Positions 53,192 to 64,000 of a stretch of 64,000 nt of DNA are shown in pieces; the first letter of the stretch is position 1; the number at the start of each line of letters is the position of its first letter. The translations under genes and the position numbers were made by a program. Below the pieces are notes generated by a model. The model saw nothing but the letters and a program-made list of their open reading frames with translations, had not been told where the DNA came from and made no database searches. This DNA comes from Mortierella alpina. Taxonomy: Eukaryota; Mortierellomycota; Mortierellomycetes; Mortierellales; Mortierellaceae. The stretch spans positions 1,240,001 through 1,304,000 of the forward strand of contig JANATF010000010.1 in assembly GCA_029449245.1 (NCBI GenBank), written 5' to 3'.

Positions 53192-54853
53192 GGTGAGAGA
53201 GCAGTACAATGGAACTTCTGGTTTTGCATACACGTGGGACCATCCGAATTGTATGCAATGTGAGAGAATATTCGTTTTGAGAAGTGGCCTAGGGGTTTAG
53301 ACCGACGTGGGGCTTCATTTTGTATGCAGAGAGGAAGTTACTCATTTTGAGGGTGTGCAAACCAACTGCAGGCTTGAACGTGCACTTTTATACATTGTAT
53401 AGGACAGGCCGGACTATCCTCTCAGGGCAGCGTGCAAGTCTGGAGCTGTGGTGGGCTACAGCTTCTCTGTCACGTCGCTCGGTGTTTGCATCAAATATCC
53501 TGAACTTCGCCGAGGAGATGTAGCATTGTCGACAGTCAGAGAGTATTCCTAGTCGTTCTGATATATAAAGGAGACAACATTCACGACAACACAGACTCCA
53601 CTATCGTCACACTATGAAACCCCCTATCAGAACGTAATCATGCTAATTTTTGGTGCTCCTATCGAGCACGGCTGTCTAGGGAAGCATTCAATTGGCCATG
53701 ATTTCGTTTCCAAATAGGCATCCTCAGGCGAGCCCTCTTCAGATCGTCTACGCGCTGGCTTTAGTCTCGTCAATGCTTTCGTTAGCGGTCGCTCTCAGCT
53801 GCGAATGCACTGGTGCCTCGGTGGTATAAGAGACAGCTTGGTGCCATGCTGAGGGCCTATCAACACGGGTAAAGTAGTTTGAACGCCATTTTTCTGTTCA
53901 ATGATATCAACTTGACCTCCCACGTCTCGCGTTTTCAACTAAGGCGCTCTCTATTAACAACCTTTGGGCACGCGTGAGTGTTGTTTCCTAGGAAAATGGG
54001 CGTAAGAGGATCCATGGTGGAGAGTGCCCTATTGCTCGATAGAGGACGATGCCAACAAGAACAGGTTCATCGCATGCTGTGGAGTGTATCATACAGGCGC
54101 ATCCTGTTAAAATGTGTGAAACGTTACGCATCATTCGCCAAGGCGGTGGTCTTGGTACGACCCGTTGCTATGCTACCATGACCTGAGGGTTTTAGTCTCT
54201 GACTAGTCTCGTAGCAAATGGTCACACCTACGTTGAGATAAACATGCTGTTAAGTCTCTTTCCGTGGCTCGTGCAGATGGAGCTGAGGAGTTGAGATGCT
54301 GAGGATGAGCACACAGTTGAGAAAGACCTGACCTGCAACGTCCACGATCTTGGGCTGTACTGAAAAATAAGTGAGACCCAAGCGACGTATAAATAGAGTT
54401 AGTTGTACTCCCAGTGTCTGGATGAAACACCATAGTATAGGCTTTCTGAAGGTGCTTCAGCATGCCAGATGGATGAGATCCTTCTCGTCTTCCCTGCTGG
54501 GACCCCGTCTAGTGTCCGCATGGCAATGGCCAGAGGGACTTTCGTCTACTATAGGGGATCGGAACATGATAGGCCGTGTTTGCTCGGGGGGCGAATCAAA
54601 AAGGGTGACGGCCTCTTGCTTGTCACACCATTTTTTTTTATCTCTCTCCTCGCTTAGTTTATTTGCGCTCTTTCCTTCCTTCCTTTCCATTCTCCGCTCC
54701 TCATCCCCTCGCCCGCCCCCCCACCTCGCCTACACCATACCCCTCCACCCAACACAGGCCTCGTCTCGAGCTCCTCTTTATTTCTTTGTCTCGTCTGCTC
54801 CTGCTAGACTGTCTGCAATCGGCGATCCTAGCTCCAGCACACAGGATTCTGTC

Positions 54854-57039
54854 ATGATGTCGACCTTTAGTTTTCCGCAGATAGGGAACAGGCACTTCAA
54901 GTTCTTTGTTTTCCTGGTTATAGCGGCAATCGTCACCTTCCTCCGCCTGGTCTATGTCAACCAGGAAGGTCTTTCTATATTCAGATCAGGGAGCGACAGC
55001 GATGGCACCAAGCCGCCTCCAAAGATGGTCAGCTCAAAGCCCCCGCCTCGCATGGACACAGACTATGGCGACGTCGGCTGGGAACCAAAGCCGCATAAGG
55101 ATCTCAAGCTGGAAGATGATCCTGTCCGGGAGCATGATCCGTCAGGTATGAATAGATTCTGTGGCGCAAGCAACAGGAGGAGGGCGAGAGGGAAGGAAAG
55201 AAAGGTACTCACGCATGATAAACCTGAAAATCGAGTAGGAACAAAGCACGGTGATTCGGGCTCAACAAGGCACTACATCAAAGGCGAGGATGGCGCCGAT
55301 AGCACTATCGAGATTCCATACTGGGATCCCGCAAGGCCACTGCCCAAGTGGTACACACAAACACAAGACTTCATTAAGCGGTTTGAGAAGGAAGACAGAC
55401 CGTATCCATTCTTTGATAAGTACCTCTTTTACGACACCCATATCTGGCTTGGACTCAACAACATTCGGTAAGGATCAATTGCTCGGGGAGGGTTCAGTTG
55501 TGGCCATGCTGTGTACTGTCATCTCACATACTCGCCTCTTCTTGGCATTTAGCTATATGTTAGAGATGGCCAACAACATGGCAAGAGTCTTGGAGCGCAC
55601 TTTGATCATCTCCCACAAGACGTTTGCCCGCTCCTGCAGCCATTTCGAGCTCTGCCAAGCATATGGAAAGATGGAGAATATCGCCGAGATTACGGATCCA
55701 TTTTATGCCCGCTGGGCTCTAGACGCAAAAAGCTTTTGGGATGTTGATGGAATGCGAGAGACCCTCAACGTGATGACTTCGTCGGAATTCAACCGGGTTA
55801 TGATGGTCAAGCACAAGATCATTGTCGAGGACCCGGACGAGTGGATCGAGTCATACGGCGGAGATCTTCGGTTACCCAGAGCCTTCTACCTCCTCAAAGT
55901 CTACCATGAGATGGACCCCGCCATTTCCATCGACAGTCGCCCACTTCTTCCTCAACTCTACAACTTGAATATGCAGGCGTTCGCGATGGTGGACGATATC
56001 ACTCCGTTGCCGAACAAGGGCGAGCTCCCGTCCAAGTCGTTGATACAGCCCTCCATGGAGGTCTTTGTCATCCACGAAGGACAGGAGATGTCTGTCACAG
56101 AAACGAGGACGGAAAAGATGTCAATCCGGTGGAAGGAGCACAAGGACAATAACAACACGGGCCAGTATGGCGTCCTGCCTATTGGCTTTAAGCAGTTGTT
56201 TCATTCGGACGCCACCATCTTGCACTTCCAGGAGGGAGTACACGGTTTCTTGCGCTTCCCCTTCAAGTTTTCGACGAAAGCGAGCTTGGAACGATACCAG
56301 AGCATTGCGCTGAATGAGATTCAGGTCTCTAAAGAGCTGCAGGAAGCCCGTGAATTCATTCTCAAGAAGCTCTTGGCCAAGCTGAACAACAAGCCCTACA
56401 TGGGCTTCCACTATCGCCAAGGTGATTTCCAGGCATATGGCTGGTCGAGAGAAGAAAACAATGATTTTGCGGTGCACAAGTTCATGTATGCAAGCTGGAA
56501 ACACCGCACCAACAAGGGCAAGGAGTGTGATATCGACTTTAATGCGTTGGAGGTTGATGGCAACAATTACCGACAGGTGCCCTGGGACAAGATGCAAGGC
56601 TGCCTTGATAAGCAATTCTATGTTGCCTCAGACAAGACTGATCCTCAGTTCCTGCAGTCGCTCAAGGCTGTTGGCGGAATCTCGATTCATGAGTTGATAG
56701 ACGATGACGAGTTCAGGAGGCGGTTCATGCATATGACCGTTATTGGCGATTATCTTGGGTAGGAGCAACACGGCTATGTCTCGACGCAGCAACGATTCCT
56801 TTGTATCTCTGTAAAGTGGAGGACTCGCTTCTAATATCTTTGCCTGTTCTTCCTCTTTCGATAGTGTTATCGACCAGTGGGTCCTGGCACATGCCGAGGT
56901 GTTCTATGGATCGCGACTGAGCTCCGTGACGGGAGGAGTGCTTAATATGCGCATGAAGCTGGGCAAGCAGAATAACCAGAACGAGTGGGTTCTGAACAAC
57001 ATTGAGACCGAGCTGAAGGCAAAGATTGGATTACCATAG
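54854..57039 (+). CDS. O-fucosyltransferase-like type II membrane protein
   Basis: Exons join(54854..55467, 55553..56758, 56865..57039) give 664 residues with matching phases. A short cytoplasmic start is followed by one membrane helix at ~17-34 (FKFFVFLVIAAIVTFLRL), typical of a Golgi glycosyltransferase, then a Pro-rich stem. The catalytic region shows YMGFHYRQGDFQAYGW (H-x-R-x-G-D of GDP-fucose O-fucosyltransferases), KQFYVASDKTDPQFLQ, and near the C-terminus GVIDQWVLAHAEVFYGSRLS followed by SVTGG, the donor-binding motif of that superfamily (PF10250). It likely transfers fucose or a related sugar to proteins in the secretory pathway; the acceptor is unknown. A segment at about 55146-55258 could be an unspliced intron, but it is open and in frame and is kept. 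Confidence 0.82.
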
Positions 57040-57211
57040 ACCACCTTCATATATATAAACGCGTCTGGCCGCTTGCTTGAAGTTGATGGGAGAGATGTGG
57101 CTTGGGTGACTGCCAGACGTCTTGTTTGCTTGCACCAGGACCGAGGCACAGGCAGCCTGTCAACCTCCACCTCCACCTCCACCTCCACATACCCTATCAC
57201 CAAACAGGACC

Positions 57212-59291
57212 ATGGCTGCCAGCCGAGAGAGGCGACTTAATGCAGGAAACCGGTATGGGACTCGAAAAGCGCGCATCAACATGTAGCTTGAAACTTCGTG
57301 AAAAGAGGTGTTACAGCTCCTGTACTGATGACTTTCCAACGTTGTGCCTGCATGTCGTTGTAAATCATTGTTTCCAGCATGCATGTGTTGTTGACTCAGG
57401 AGGAGGAGATGGAGAAGCTGTTTGAAGACGAGGTCGAGGGAGAGGATGACGAGTATGAGAATGAAGGAAAAGGTAATCCATGGGATTGCCATAGGCAAAA
57501 AAAAAAGAACCTACCACCACCTCCTAGTTCGTCTAGAAACTAAACACAATTATTATTGTTCACTACAAAAAACGAAAACAGATGAAGAGGATATAGTCGA
57601 TTCAGATTTCGACCAGGAAAGCGCAGACGAGGAGCTCATTGACGATGAGGAGAGTAACCTGAACGAGGACCCTGAGGAAGCAAAAGCACGAAGAAAACAG
57701 CAGGCGATGTTAAGTCATCTAAAAACAGGCAAATCGTCTTTTACTGCCCCAGCTGCGGGAGCATCACCCGCAAGCGGACGACCAAAATCAACTCGCCAGG
57801 CCGGCGCAGCAGTTGCTGCTGCTGCCAAGAAGAAGCCTACGACTTCAGTTGTGCCAGCAAAGCGCAGGACCAGAGAATCTTCCTCAACAATCGCGACTAC
57901 TTCTGCAGCGGCCTCGCCCACTCCTTCATCAGCACAAATGGTCAAAATCCCAGCAGAGATCCGCAAGTCGTCACGCAGAACCACGGTCTTGAACAATCAG
58001 GAAACGGAGCTCAAGTTGCTAGAGTACGAGACCCGCAAGGCGATGCAGCCAAAGCGCGAGAAGGTGGTGGTGCATAAGATGACTCAGGAGGAATTGCTGG
58101 AGGAGGCGAAAAAGACAGAGGAACTCAACCTAGCATCATTACAGGCGTTCAAGGCCATGGAGATGGAGAAGAAGAAGGTCCACAAAAAAAAGGAAGTCGC
58201 GATGGGACCCTTTGTGCGCTACCACTCCTTTGCAGAATGGATCGGACATGGTCCCTTGATCCAAGCGCTGGCTGATACTGGAACAGCTACGCCAGGTGGC
58301 ACGAGACCCTCGACCAGGCCTGGATCTAGAGCTGGAAGTGTCGGTCCGGAAACCTCTTCACTTTTTGCACAAGGTGTGCCGCCGCAGAGTCTTGCACAGT
58401 CCTTGGCGCAATCGCTTCTACAACAGCAGCAATTTCAGTCCCAACAGGAGCCCCAGTCACCTCAATCAATATCCATGTCGAGGGGTTCGAGTCCAGCCGC
58501 AGAGGGTAGAAAGCTGAGGGTAGAGTTCGATGGAGTCGACAATGAATGTAAAACGCCGGGATCGCCTATGAGTTTGGATCGCTTGAGCCAAGGAGATGTT
58601 GAAATGACGTCGCCACCAGGCAACTCTGCAGCAGATGTAACTAGCAGCGGTCGGAAAGGAGCCACGGTTGTCAGCGGTGCAGGGGAGGTATCAACAGGAG
58701 CGCTGACTCCAGCACACTATACCACAATGAACATGTCTGCGGGATCAATTGCTCGGAAACGCAAGAAATTGCACCCGACACAGATGTGTGGACGGAACTG
58801 GATCACTTTCATGAACTACGAGGACGAGGACTCGCCCATTGATGAGTGGTCTTTTGCCGAAAACTGTAAGTGTTCTGGTGCTCTGGTTCTTCCTTCTTTG
58901 ATGCAGAGTGCATGTTACATTATATTCATGGCAACATTTTTTTTCATATTTATAATGATCAGATCCAGAGCGTAAGCCTGTTTGCCCCATCACGGGTTTA
59001 CCAGCCAAGTACAAAGATCCCAAGAGCGGGATTCCGTATGCGAATAAGGAAGCCTACAAAATCCTCCAGAACGTTGTCCGTCATGGATACGTCTGGTCTA
59101 ACGGACTGAACGCCTATTGCCACGACGTTGCGCAGCCCTTGCCTAAGGGAGTGCCAGCAGGAATGGCAGAGGCTCTGATGGGAGGCCAGAAAGTCGGAGA
59201 GGGGATCGTTCTCAAGGACGGAGATCTCGTGTCGGCAGGCATCCCCGGAGGTGGTGGAGGTGGATATACCTACCGCAGAAGGCAGCAGTAG
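57212..59291 (+). CDS. vps72: Vps72/YL1 (Swc2), SWR1 complex subunit
   Basis: Exons join(57212..57252, 57378..57472, 57582..58865, 58963..59291) give 582 residues. The YL1 N-terminus is rebuilt by splicing: MAASRERRLNAGNR joins MHVLLTQEEEMEKLFEDE, then acidic DEEDIVDSDFDQESADEE. This is the H2A.Z-H2B binding region in Swc2. A Lys/Arg-rich middle (RTTVLNNQETELKLLEYE) and a disordered Gln/Ser stretch follow. The YL1_C domain spans the last intron: after DEWSFAEN comes YPERKPVCPITGLPAKYKDP, then KSGIPYANKEAYKIL. It acts in the nucleus, delivering H2A.Z in the SWR1 remodeller. The 41-nt first exon is easily missed by gene finders. Confidence 0.94.
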
Positions 59292-59944
59292 TTGGCACCT
59301 GCTTACAATCTTGTATCTATACCGTTTTATTTTTTTTTTATTTTTTTTACTTTCACGGCCGTTTCCTTGCGGTTCTACCGTCTCTGGCTACACCTTTCTT
59401 TTGTACTTTTAGCACCCGCAGCACGTAGGACAATAACAACCTTGCACGAACAGAGCACGAAACTTCGCCTTGATGGTATCGGTCCGCCAGATCCGCGCTT
59501 TGTTTTTGTTGACGGTAGGCAGCAGCGATGCCCGTGTGCTCATTGGGGCGAGCACGTCCATTGTGTTTCAGCTGATGCAGACGAGTCAGCGCACTGGGTT
59601 GGTGTCTCATCACCTCTGTCTTCCTCTGGCTGCACTGGCCTCTGCCTCTGTCCATTCCATCCTCGCCTCCTTCCTATTTCTCCATCGTCTCGCTTGTACT
59701 CCCTTCGCCTCTCTTTCCTTTCCTGGCTGATTTTCCACTTTTCCACTCTCACTTCCTCTATCTCCATCTCTCTCTATCGCTCTCCACTTGCCCTTCTTCT
59801 TCGCCTCTTCACTTGTCCATATCACTTCTCGCGCCCGCCAGTTCGCTCGCCTTCATCTATCTGCTCGGGAAACCCACCAAGCGAATCTCGACTTCCCGCA
59901 CACTCGACTACAACTCATAGACGAAACAGAGTCATCGTTTCATC
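59292..59944. other. 3' UTR of vps72 and pyrimidine-rich leader of the next gene
   Basis: T-rich runs directly after the vps72 stop (about 59328-59350), then a long C/T-rich stretch (about 59640-59830) typical of strong fungal leaders. The plus-strand frame at 59292-60041 is pyrimidine-driven and not a gene. Confidence 0.5.
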
Positions 59945-61405
59945 ATGGGCATGTTCAACAAGTTCTTTGGGGTGTTCAACACGGCCACCTTCGCGCCTAT
60001 TCTCGCCGGCCTATACGCTGTCATTGGGCTGGTGTTTATGATCCTCTGCTTTGGACGCTGTAAGTAGCCCAAGCACTTTCCAAACACGTCATTCTCGTGG
60101 TGATTCCAGCCAGGGTTACAGCAGTATAGCAGGGTACACCTCGCTCCTGCGCACGATACCGTACATCGCGACAAAGTGTAATTGTTATCGGTATCATATT
60201 GCCTATACGTTTTTGTCAACAGCCATCAACAGAAGAGGGGCGGTGGGCCGTTTAGGCTGGAGATTCCCGTCATAGAGAGTGCAATTTTTTTTTTGTGGCT
60301 AGATGTATGCGGTCTTAGGAGTGGGTGGGAAGCACCTGCGCAAAATGCCTCGCCGTGAGTGATTTTTTTTAAATGTCTCGGTCGACACAAACCTTTCCCG
60401 GGTATACCATAGCCTAGCACCTCACTAGTACGAAGATCTGAACTGTTCTGTATGCCCTCCTTTACCTTTTTGCATGGGTCCTTGCGACGCATCGTAGCTG
60501 GGCATGAACATGAACAAGGTTACTTGTTCCGTCCTTCTCAATCTTTACCGAGAATCGGAAGGGTTTAAAAACAAGAACCACCTCCTTCCCCCCCTCCGTT
60601 TTGCTACTCTGCTCTTGTTTTTTCTTTTACCCGGGTTTATAAGACCCTGTCTGTTGTTTTTTCTTTGCATGATAGTTACGGTGACGGTCGATAGGGTGGA
60701 GTAATGTCCAGAGGAAGGGACAAGATCGGACTAGCGCCGGCCATGAAACGCTTTCGCTAATACTATGATGACATATCACCTATTTAGGGATCATGCCCCA
60801 TGCAGAGACGGATCTGGCCATCCCTTGGGCTGTAATCTGTATCCTCCTCCTGATGACAGGTGTCTACGGTGTCTGGGCCTGTACCAAGGTAAAAAACCCT
60901 GTCTCCTCCTCATCCTCCTCCTCCCGTTTTGTTTAAATCTGTGGCTCAAGATGTATTCAAGTTGTTTTTATATTTATTTTCGCGCTCACACCACTCTGTG
61001 GATATCTAGGGAAGCACATGGCACCATCGCCAGTTTGTGTCGGCTTGCTGGGGGTTCTTCCTCATGTTTCTCTGCTGGGGTATCGTGTACATTGCAGTGG
61101 AGACGCACCACATTGAAAAAGTCAACACCGGATGCATGCAGCGTAACCCAGGTTGGTCATTGACACAGTGCGATGATCGTCGCAAGATAGCCGCGTTGGT
61201 CGCGATTATTTTGGTGACGATTGGAATGATCCTTGGTATCTACTTTACAATGGTGTTGAATCACTGGGTGTCGACGATCGAGTGGGCTGAGCACCTGGAG
61301 GAGGAGAAGCGATTGGCGGATTGGCGTGCAGGTAAGGGCGAAAACCCTCATATCAAGGAACCCTTCCAGGTCGTGGGCCACGAAGGCAACGATGAGGTCG
61401 TTTAG
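59945..61405 (+). CDS. Four-helix membrane protein, uncharacterised
   Basis: Exons join(59945..60059, 60788..60888, 61010..61405) give 203 residues. Helix 1 lies in exon 1 (FAPILAGLYAVIGLVFMILC), helix 2 in exon 2 (IPWAVICILLLMTGVYGVW), helix 3 begins exon 3 (FVSACWGFFLMFLCWGIVYI), and helix 4 follows a Cys-containing loop (GCMQRNPGWSLTQC). The cytoplasmic tail is charged (WAEHLEEEKRLADWRAGKGE). The loop between helices 3 and 4 has two cysteines 12 positions apart, a tetraspanin-like feature, but no CCG motif is present. The first intron is 728 nt, long for this locus. Confidence 0.82.
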
Positions 61406-61556
61406 AGAGTAATTTGAGTCGATGGTACCGTTGCACAGTGTGCAATGATCTAATAATATAAATCGCGTGACAGTTATTCGCAAAGAGGAACATGCATCTC
61501 TCCATTTGTTCTTGACCGTTGCATTCTTAATTCATACAACTTCGGACGCATGAGCT

Positions 61557-61799
61557 ATGAGCGAGCAAGAGCACGACAGCAAGAACGTGCCGCCGACAGC
61601 CAAGCTCTCGGGCTTGTCTCTGAATCCGGGCGCTGCCACCTTTTTCCAACCGTGCAGGAGCAAAGGTGCCGTATTGGATACTTCGGCCTTCTGCGGATCT
61701 TGCTTCGGAAGCAGCTATCTCCTCTCCAGACATCGGGATTCCTGCAGCTGCTGTGGGCGGCTCAGGGTAGGTGTCGTCGAGGAAGAGGTAAGGGAATAG
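61557..61799 (+). CDS. Small protein with PAM2-like motif and Cys-rich end
   Basis: An 80-residue frame starting MSEQEHDSKN. It contains LSGLSLNPGAATFFQPC, close to the PAM2 peptide (L-N-P-x-A-x-x-F-x-P) that binds the MLLE domain of poly(A)-binding protein, with one extra residue before the Pro. A Cys-rich stretch (AFCGSCFGSSYLLSRHRDSC, then SCC) could bind zinc. A good donor (GAAGAG|GTAAGG) near the end suggests the gene may continue by splicing, for example to an exon after CTGCAG at about 61888, but no frame choice was compelling. Function unknown; a link to mRNA metabolism is inferred from the motif only. Confidence 0.45.
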   Translation: MSEQEHDSKNVPPTAKLSGLSLNPGAATFFQPCRSKGAVLDTSAFCGSCFGSSYLLSRHRDSCSCCGRLRVGVVEEEVRE

Positions 61800-63104
61800 C
61801 ACGAAATGTATGTATTGTGCATGTTGCGCATTGGTTTTTTCGGGCTTCGATCTTCGAACTTTGTCTTTTTTACGCGTTCGCCTGCAGGATTTGATGCCTG
61901 GATTGATTCATTGCATGCCTTATCCAAGTTCGAAGCCAATATGGGTATTCTGGAGCACGAAAGCATCATCTGTGCGGGCTATACGCTGTGCTGCATATTC
62001 ACATTCGATCGAGGACATCATGCATTCATCTATGATTCATCTGATCGACAGGTCCAAGATCCACAGTTTTTGAAGAAGGGTCAACGAGGCATTGTCGGGA
62101 TCGGATTTACAGGACCACTCTGTGTTGAGACGTGTCTGCGGATTCACCCCAGATGGGTCATTTCACAGTGAAAGACAAAGGCAATACTATTGCCATCGTT
62201 AGAGTCACCACACGCATGGCATCGAGAATTTGAAATAGTGGTATTTGGTCAACCTGATGAGCGATAAAAAATCCGCGATTTCCTGGAGAGTATCTCAGCG
62301 ACATTGATGTTCACAATGATCATCGCGAGCGTCGAAGGAGTGGCAGGATTGGACTGGTGTGGAAAGAATGTAGCAAAGGCATAGTTTTCACTGGAAGTGA
62401 GAGCATTTCACCCTCCAACAATCCCGCAACTCAGAACACTAGTTTTGTCTCCCTAAACTTTGGTCTGGTTGGGCTCCTGCAGAGCTTACAGAAAGTTTTC
62501 TTTTCTTATGAGCCAAGGCCCCTATCCCTCAGGACGCGCTTATGCGTGATTGTCCCATCACTTTTTTTTCCCCAGTGGCGGTCCAGGAGACGATGCGTAT
62601 TTTTGGACTTTTCTCAGAGTGCAGCGTGCTGACCGTAAGTAGACCGAAAGAATGAGATGCCCCCTTGATCTATGCGCAACTTGTGAAAACACACCCAGAA
62701 CTGTAACCACCCTTGCTTGCTTCCCTTCCTTTTAAGCGCCGAAAGACCATCATGCTGCCAGCGCGTACGCGTGATTGTCCCATCACCTTTCTTTTTTCCA
62801 GTGGCCGTCGTCCAGGAGACGATAATTTTTGGACTTCTCCTTGATGCCCCTCATTTTCAAACCTTTGCCTCTCCCTCATTGTATGTTCAGGCCGTGCCCT
62901 TGATCTATGAGCCGTGAAAACACACCCAGGGCTAACAAGAACTTTGACACCCTTGACTCCTCCTCGCCTAAAAGTGTAGCACTACGCCATGATGCTGCCG
63001 GCGCGTATAAGTATGTGGTCTTTTTCAGACAACCCAGCCAGTACAGTATCAGTACAACTTATCCTCCATCCGCAAACTTCCACTGCTACGTCTCTGATTG
63101 CAAC
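61800..63104. other. Mostly non-coding region with possible downstream exon
   Basis: The frame around 61888-62171 (for example FEANMGILEHESIICAGYT) may belong to the PAM2-motif gene; support is weak. From about 62540 the DNA is a duplicated block, listed next. Confidence 0.35.
62540..63015. repeat. Diverged tandem duplication, about 225-230 bp unit
   Basis: GCGTGATTGTCCCATCAC, CCAGTGG, GTCCAGGAGACGAT and TTTTTGGACTT recur in the same order at about 62544-62613 and 62769-62834. TTGATCTATG and GTGAAAACACACCCAG recur at about 62668-62699 and 62902-62930. A third partial copy resembles ATGCTGCC(A/G)GCGCGTA at about 62751 and 62991. The block ends about 90 bp before the next start codon. Confidence 0.7.
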
Positions 63105-64000
63105 ATGAAAACTTCGCGTTCTACTACCCTATGGACTGTGGCCATGGCTGCCACAGCGATGTCCATTCCAATCATGATGAAGCGTGGCGACCCGGCGGGT
63201 TTCTTCGATTGCATTGTAAAGTAAGTCAATTAGGCCTTCTCTCCTCTTCCTGCCTGTTGTTCAACCTGTTCTCTCGTGCAGATCAAATTCTAAAACGCGC
63301 ATTGACCTTTGCTTTACGTAGTTCTTTGAAGTCGGGCAAATGGCAGTGTGATGCAGCCATCATGAGTGTAAGAAGTAAATAGTAACTTGTCGCGTGTTCA
63401 TGTTTGGGTCCTGTCCTAATCAAATTGCCGTATGCTCATTCCCAGATGGACCTTGGCATCGTCACAAATGTTATGGTTATGCCCTTGACCATTGAAATCG
63501 GAACCCAAGTTGGCGCTGAATTCAAAATCTCCTCGTCAAGTTTGCAAGCCAATGTTATCAGTCCACCTGCTGTGTTAGGCGCTTGGCCTTTGACGCAATC
63601 CAAAGAACGTGTAAGTCTGCACTGGATGTTGCAGTCTTTGAAGTGGGCTGTACTGATACTTATGTGATTTTTTATCTTCTATTGATGCATGATACTTGTT
63701 ATCTTGTCCCATGCTCTCTGGCAGGCCGACCTAGTGGTAAGGGTGAATTCAGGCACTGACTCAATGTGTAAATTGGAGATCAACATGACTGATGACCTTA
63801 CAACTTTTATTGCTGGGTGTAGTACAATGGCAAGAAAATAGCCTCTTTCGAGACAGCCATGTCTCCCACGACGGTCGCGGGTAACAAAGTGTCATCTGTC
63901 TTGCCATCCGCTGATCTCTCCATCATCGTTGGGGCTGAAAACGATTTCTCTACTTTTATCGCGGGATTGCTCGAGCTGAAATCAGTCGCTTTCAGGCTCA
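63105..64000 (+). CDS. Secreted DUF3712-like protein, 3' end cut by window
   Basis: Exons join(63105..63220, 63322..63367, 63446..63610, 63725..63736, 63823..>64000), all GT-AG and in frame. A signal-like N-terminus (MKTSRSTTLWTVAMAATAMS) is followed by repeated short beta-type segments: MPLTIEIGTQVGAEFKISSS, NGKKIASFETAMSPTTVAGN and LSIIVGAENDFSTFIAGLLE. The pattern of a hydrophobic strand ending in a residue pair like DFSTFIAGLL suits the fungal DUF3712 family of secreted or cell-surface proteins. The fourth exon is only 12 nt (Ala-Asp-Leu-Val). The family call is by pattern and moderate. Confidence 0.68.

Larger units (their letters stand above)
49340..54853. other. 5.5-kb gene-poor region
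   Basis: It starts with the hexosaminidase promoter and ends with the pyrimidine-rich leader of the fucosyltransferase-like gene (about 54610-54850). Between them I find only short frames, a Sel1-repeat relic (52896-53191) and an inverted repeat (50525-50568). Frames at 49908-50321 (minus), 51691-52128 and 52256-52633 (plus) have no recognisable domain and are not supported. Confidence 0.5.

Noticed and set aside
58480-58500. tRNA B-box match (GGTTCGAGTCC) in vps72
   Set aside because: There is no A-box or acceptor/anticodon stems around it, and it lies inside a clear coding exon.
59292-60041. A 249-residue Ser/Leu/Pro-rich plus-strand frame
   Set aside because: It is produced by the long C/T-rich leader and overlaps the true start of the four-helix membrane gene in another frame.
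1-64000. CRISPR arrays, rRNA operons, bacterial-type operons
   Set aside because: No regularly spaced repeats, no rRNA-like sequence, and the gene structure is eukaryotic throughout.

Overview
The window is nuclear DNA from an early-diverging fungus, most likely Mortierellomycotina (Mortierella-like). The genes are compact, with many short GT-AG introns (mostly about 60-170 nt), polypyrimidine acceptors, AATAAA-type ends and T-rich leaders. The gene set is fungal: Pam17, mitochondrial bL35, eL30, Vps72/YL1, a NASP/Hif1 histone chaperone, an ATX2/ZIP9-type transporter, secreted hexosaminidase, DUF3712-like and Sel1-like sequences. Exon models below were built by hand from splice signals and frame continuity, without transcript data.

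Layout. 0-14.5 kb: minus-strand genes for a CDF cation transporter (cut by the left edge), two large disordered proteins, a six-cysteine secreted protein, a TspO/DUF1774-like membrane protein and a seven-helix membrane protein; one possible small plus-strand gene lies at about 4 kb. 14.5-23.5 kb: an accessory island containing a degenerate ubiquitin-protease Cys-box fragment and one large six-exon plus-strand gene. 23.5-36 kb: a bromodomain plus GATA-finger regulator, eL30, a broken protealysin-like M4 protease, a coiled-coil protein, bL35m, a ZIP transporter, Pam17 and a signal-anchor mucin-like protein. 36.9-49.3 kb: a CC2D1A/Lgd homologue, a 1480-aa Cep57-like spindle-pole candidate, a NASP-like chaperone and a GH20 hexosaminidase. 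49.3-54.8 kb: a gene-poor stretch with a Sel1-repeat relic. 54.8-64 kb: an O-fucosyltransferase-like type II membrane protein, Vps72, a four-helix membrane protein, a small PAM2-motif protein, a tandemly duplicated non-coding block and a DUF3712-like gene cut by the right edge.

The standout is the gene at 17028-22163. Six exons joined by five phase-consistent introns give one 1544-aa protein. Its first ~290 residues are a FEN1/XPG-type 5' nuclease (PIN) fold with most catalytic acids kept. A lysine-rich linker follows, and the C-terminal half is a Fanzor (eukaryotic TnpB relative) with RuvC-I Asp, the Fanzor-type relocated Glu, a four-cysteine zinc ribbon and RuvC-III Asp all present. Immediately after the stop codon come two hairpins, one with a UUCG loop, which are candidates for a guide-RNA scaffold. 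A flap/structure-specific nuclease fused to an RNA-guided nuclease is not an architecture I know as described, and it is the best candidate for a new system here.

Other points of interest are the M4 pseudogene that has lost exactly its active-site segment, a cluster of HMG-box-type sites with a perfect dyad before a TATA box near 3.7 kb, and a 12-nt microexon in the right-edge gene.
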